DNA of 33,877 bases from JAKJBL01 sp964461335. GTDB taxonomy: Bacteria > Bacillota > Clostridia > Christensenellales > CAG-138. The notes under the pieces are model-generated. The model saw only the letters and a list, made by a program, of their open reading frames with translations, had not been told where the DNA came from and did not search any database. Location of the stretch: NCBI GenBank assembly GCA_964461335.1, contig CAYWTY010000009.1:1-33877 (forward strand). The letters run 5' to 3'. How positions within the stretch are numbered: position 1 is the first letter of the stretch; each line of letters begins with the position of its first letter. Positions 32,532-33,877 of the stretch are shown here, one piece after another. The position numbers were made by a program, and so were the translations under genes.

Positions 32532-32597
32532 ATTAGAAAAGCATGCAAAAACAAAGGCGGGCGATTAGTAATCGCACCTACATATTGCTTAAAACAA

Positions 32598-32623
32598 AAG
32601 TACCCCCATAAAAGGGAGTACTT
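32598..32623 (-). terminator. Intrinsic terminator of fhs
   Basis: AAGTAC-C-CCC (32598-32607) pairs with GGG-A-GTACTT (32614-32623) with one internal mismatch and a six-base loop. On the minus strand the stem is followed by TTGTTTT, so it ends transcripts that come from fhs. On the plus strand it has no T run, so it stops feoB transcripts less well. Confidence 0.75.
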
Positions 32624-32643
32624 CACAGTCCAGTCTTTTGTTT

Positions 32644-33877
32644 TTAGAATAGGCCGCTTATTTTGCCTTCACAATCTACATCAATGCTTTCTGCTGCAGG
32701 TACCTTGGGCAGCCCGGGCATTGTCATAATATCGCCTGCTAAGGCAACAATAAAGCCTGCGCCTGCGCTTACCTTAAGGTTTCGCACAGTAACCTCAAAG
32801 CCTTTTGGCGCGCCAAGGAGCAGCGGGTTATCCGAAAAGCTGTACTGCGTTTTTGCCATGCAAATTGGAAGCTCAGCAAACCCGAGCTTTGTAAGCTGCT
32901 CAAGCTGCTTTTTTGCTGCAGGCAGGAGCTGTACGCTCTCGCCGTGGTAAACTCTTTTGACTATGCGCTCAATCTTCTCGAGTATTGGAAGCGAGAGCTC
33001 ATAGCTGAAGCTAAACTCATTCTTTTGTTCACACAAGCGCACGACTTCTTCTGCTAAAGCAGCTCCGCCTTCTCCGCCTTTAGCCCAAACTTCAGTAAGC
33101 ACTGCATTTACGCCAAGCGCTTTGCATCTTTCCTCTGCAAGCGCAAGTTCAGCTTCAGTATCAGTCGGGAAGCGGTTAAGCGCAACAACGCATGGGAGCC
33201 CGAATACAGTTTTAATGTTTTCTATATGCTGCAAAAGGTTTGGAAGCCCTTTTTCAAGCGCATTAAAATCTTCCTTTGATAGCTCACCCTTTGCTGCGCC
33301 TCCGTGGTGCTTCAAAGCGCGAATTGTAGCAACAACAACAACAGCGCTCGGAGTTAAGCCTGCTAAGCGGCATTTTATATCTAAGAATTTTTCAGCGCCT
33401 AAGTCAGCGCCAAAGCCTGCTTCTGTTACTGCATAGTCGCCTAGCTTAAGCGCTGTTTTTGTTGCAATAATTGAGTTGCACCCATGCGCAATGTTTGCAA
33501 ACGGGCCGCCGTGGATAAGCGCAGGCGTACCCTCAAGCGTTTGCACAAGGTTCGGCTTAAGCGCTTCTTTTAAAAGCGCTGCCATTGCACCATGCGCTTT
33601 AAGCTGGCCTGCAGTAACAGGCTCATTCTCAAATGTATAGCCAACGATTATTTTCGAGAGCTTCTCTTTAAGTACAGTAATATTTTCCGAAAGGCATAAA
33701 AGCGCCATTACTTCAGATGCAACAGTAATATCAAACCCATCCTCACGGGGCATTCCGCCAACACTCCCAAGCCCACAGACAATTGAGCGCAGCTGCCTGT
33801 CGTTCATATCAACACAGCGGCGCCATGTAATCTTTCTTGGGTCAAGCTTTAGGCTGTTGCCCTGGAAAATATGGTTG
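32644..33877 (-). CDS. fhs: Formate--tetrahydrofolate ligase (10-formyl-THF synthetase), 3' part
   Basis: It joins formate to tetrahydrofolate using ATP in one-carbon metabolism. The frame stays open to the window end, so the first about 145 residues, including the ATP P-loop, lie outside; about 410 residues are present. At the edge the sequence continues upstream of the first Met as NHIFQGNSLKLDPRKITWRR, then DMNDRQLR, both standard for the family. Further signatures are IHGGPFANIAHGCNSIIAT, EAGFGADLGAEKFLDIKC, VVALNRFPTDT and the end LPKVPAAESIDVD. It is convergent with feoB and has its own terminator. Other Wood-Ljungdahl or folate genes are not in the window, so acetogenesis cannot be claimed. 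Confidence 0.97.
   Translation of the reverse strand, partial: NHIFQGNSLKLDPRKITWRRCVDMNDRQLRSIVCGLGSVGGMPREDGFDITVASEVMALLCLSENITVLKEKLSKIIVGYTFENEPVTAGQLKAHGAMAALLKEALKPNLVQTLEGTPALIHGGPFANIAHGCNSIIATKTALKLGDYAVTEAGFGADLGAEKFLDIKCRLAGLTPSAVVVVATIRALKHHGGAAKGELSKEDFNALEKGLPNLLQHIENIKTVFGLPCVVALNRFPTDTEAELALAEERCKALGVNAVLTEVWAKGGEGGAALAEEVVRLCEQKNEFSFSYELSLPILEKIERIVKRVYHGESVQLLPAAKKQLEQLTKLGFAELPICMAKTQYSFSDNPLLLGAPKGFEVTVRNLKVSAGAGFIVALAGDIMTMPGLPKVPAAESIDVDCEGKISGLF

Noticed and set aside
32561..32575. GCGATT-AGT-AATCGC hairpin as the feoB terminator
   Set aside because: It has a short six-pair stem and no T run on either side, so I do not call it a terminator.
31604..32626. Open frame of 340 codons on the minus strand
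   Set aside because: It mirrors the feoB membrane region; composition is odd (Ser/Ala/Arg-rich) and there is no family match. feoB is certain here.
1..33877. tRNA genes, CRISPR array, insertion sequences, prophage
   Set aside because: I saw no T-loop consensus in a cloverleaf context, no regularly spaced repeats, no transposase or integrase motif and no terminal inverted repeats.
1..33877. Scarcity of CTAG
   Set aside because: CTAG is also rare here, but that is common in bacteria and less striking than the GATC loss, so I did not list it as a finding.

Overview
The window looks like chromosomal DNA of an anaerobic member of the Bacillota, most likely class Clostridia. The evidence is a glgB-glgC-glgD-glgA operon (GlgD is a clostridial/bacillar subunit), a ParE/ParC topoisomerase pair of clostridial type, the anaerobe-associated YgeY and YgeW proteins, rubredoxin, an oxygen-sensitive-type Feo iron uptake locus, formate-tetrahydrofolate ligase, and Shine-Dalgarno sites close to AGGAGG. 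Many genes start with GTG or TTG. Base composition is moderate by eye. I cannot name the genus. No phage, insertion sequence, CRISPR array or tRNA was seen, so this is core chromosome rather than an island.

Layout. The 5' end of a 16S rRNA gene leaves the window on the minus strand at base 1, behind a near-consensus promoter. Divergent from it is the glycogen operon (539-6406), followed by an LCP cell-wall ligase gene (6520-7875). A minus-strand DUF1292 gene and a possible small RNA lie at 7939-8475. Next come a YheO-type regulator, ygeY and ygeW (8610-11736, closed by a terminator), an EamA exporter, parE and parC (11843-17219). A minus-strand TIGR04076 gene (17285-17599) is divergent from secA, which is followed by prfB with a programmed frameshift (17832-21700). 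Then come an esterase, an acyltransferase and a zinc-ribbon membrane protein (21762-24665), a GH13 glycosidase (24777-26768), a small redox group (zinc-ribbon membrane protein, DUF1858, rubredoxin; 26826-27671), an Rrf2 regulator, an MFS transporter, a DtxR-type regulator divergent from feoA-feoB (29619-32531), and the 3' part of fhs on the minus strand.

How the genes work together. GlgC/GlgD make ADP-glucose, GlgA elongates and GlgB branches glycogen; the GH13 enzyme farther on may degrade alpha-glucans. The DtxR-like protein probably controls feoAB through a palindrome between them. The esterase-acyltransferase-membrane protein trio is tightly packed and has no known pathway.

Most unusual signal. 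The tetranucleotide GATC is almost absent: I count 11 copies in 33.9 kb, where about 130 would be expected from base composition, and one of those is in the conserved 16S rRNA. Asp codons switch from GAT to GAC when the next base is C. This points to long-term selection against GATC, for example by a restriction enzyme. Other points worth checking are a possible 104-nt RNA at 8372-8475 and a 10-codon leader frame overlapping the start of secA. I did not find a clear new multi-gene system; the best candidate is the 21762-24665 trio.
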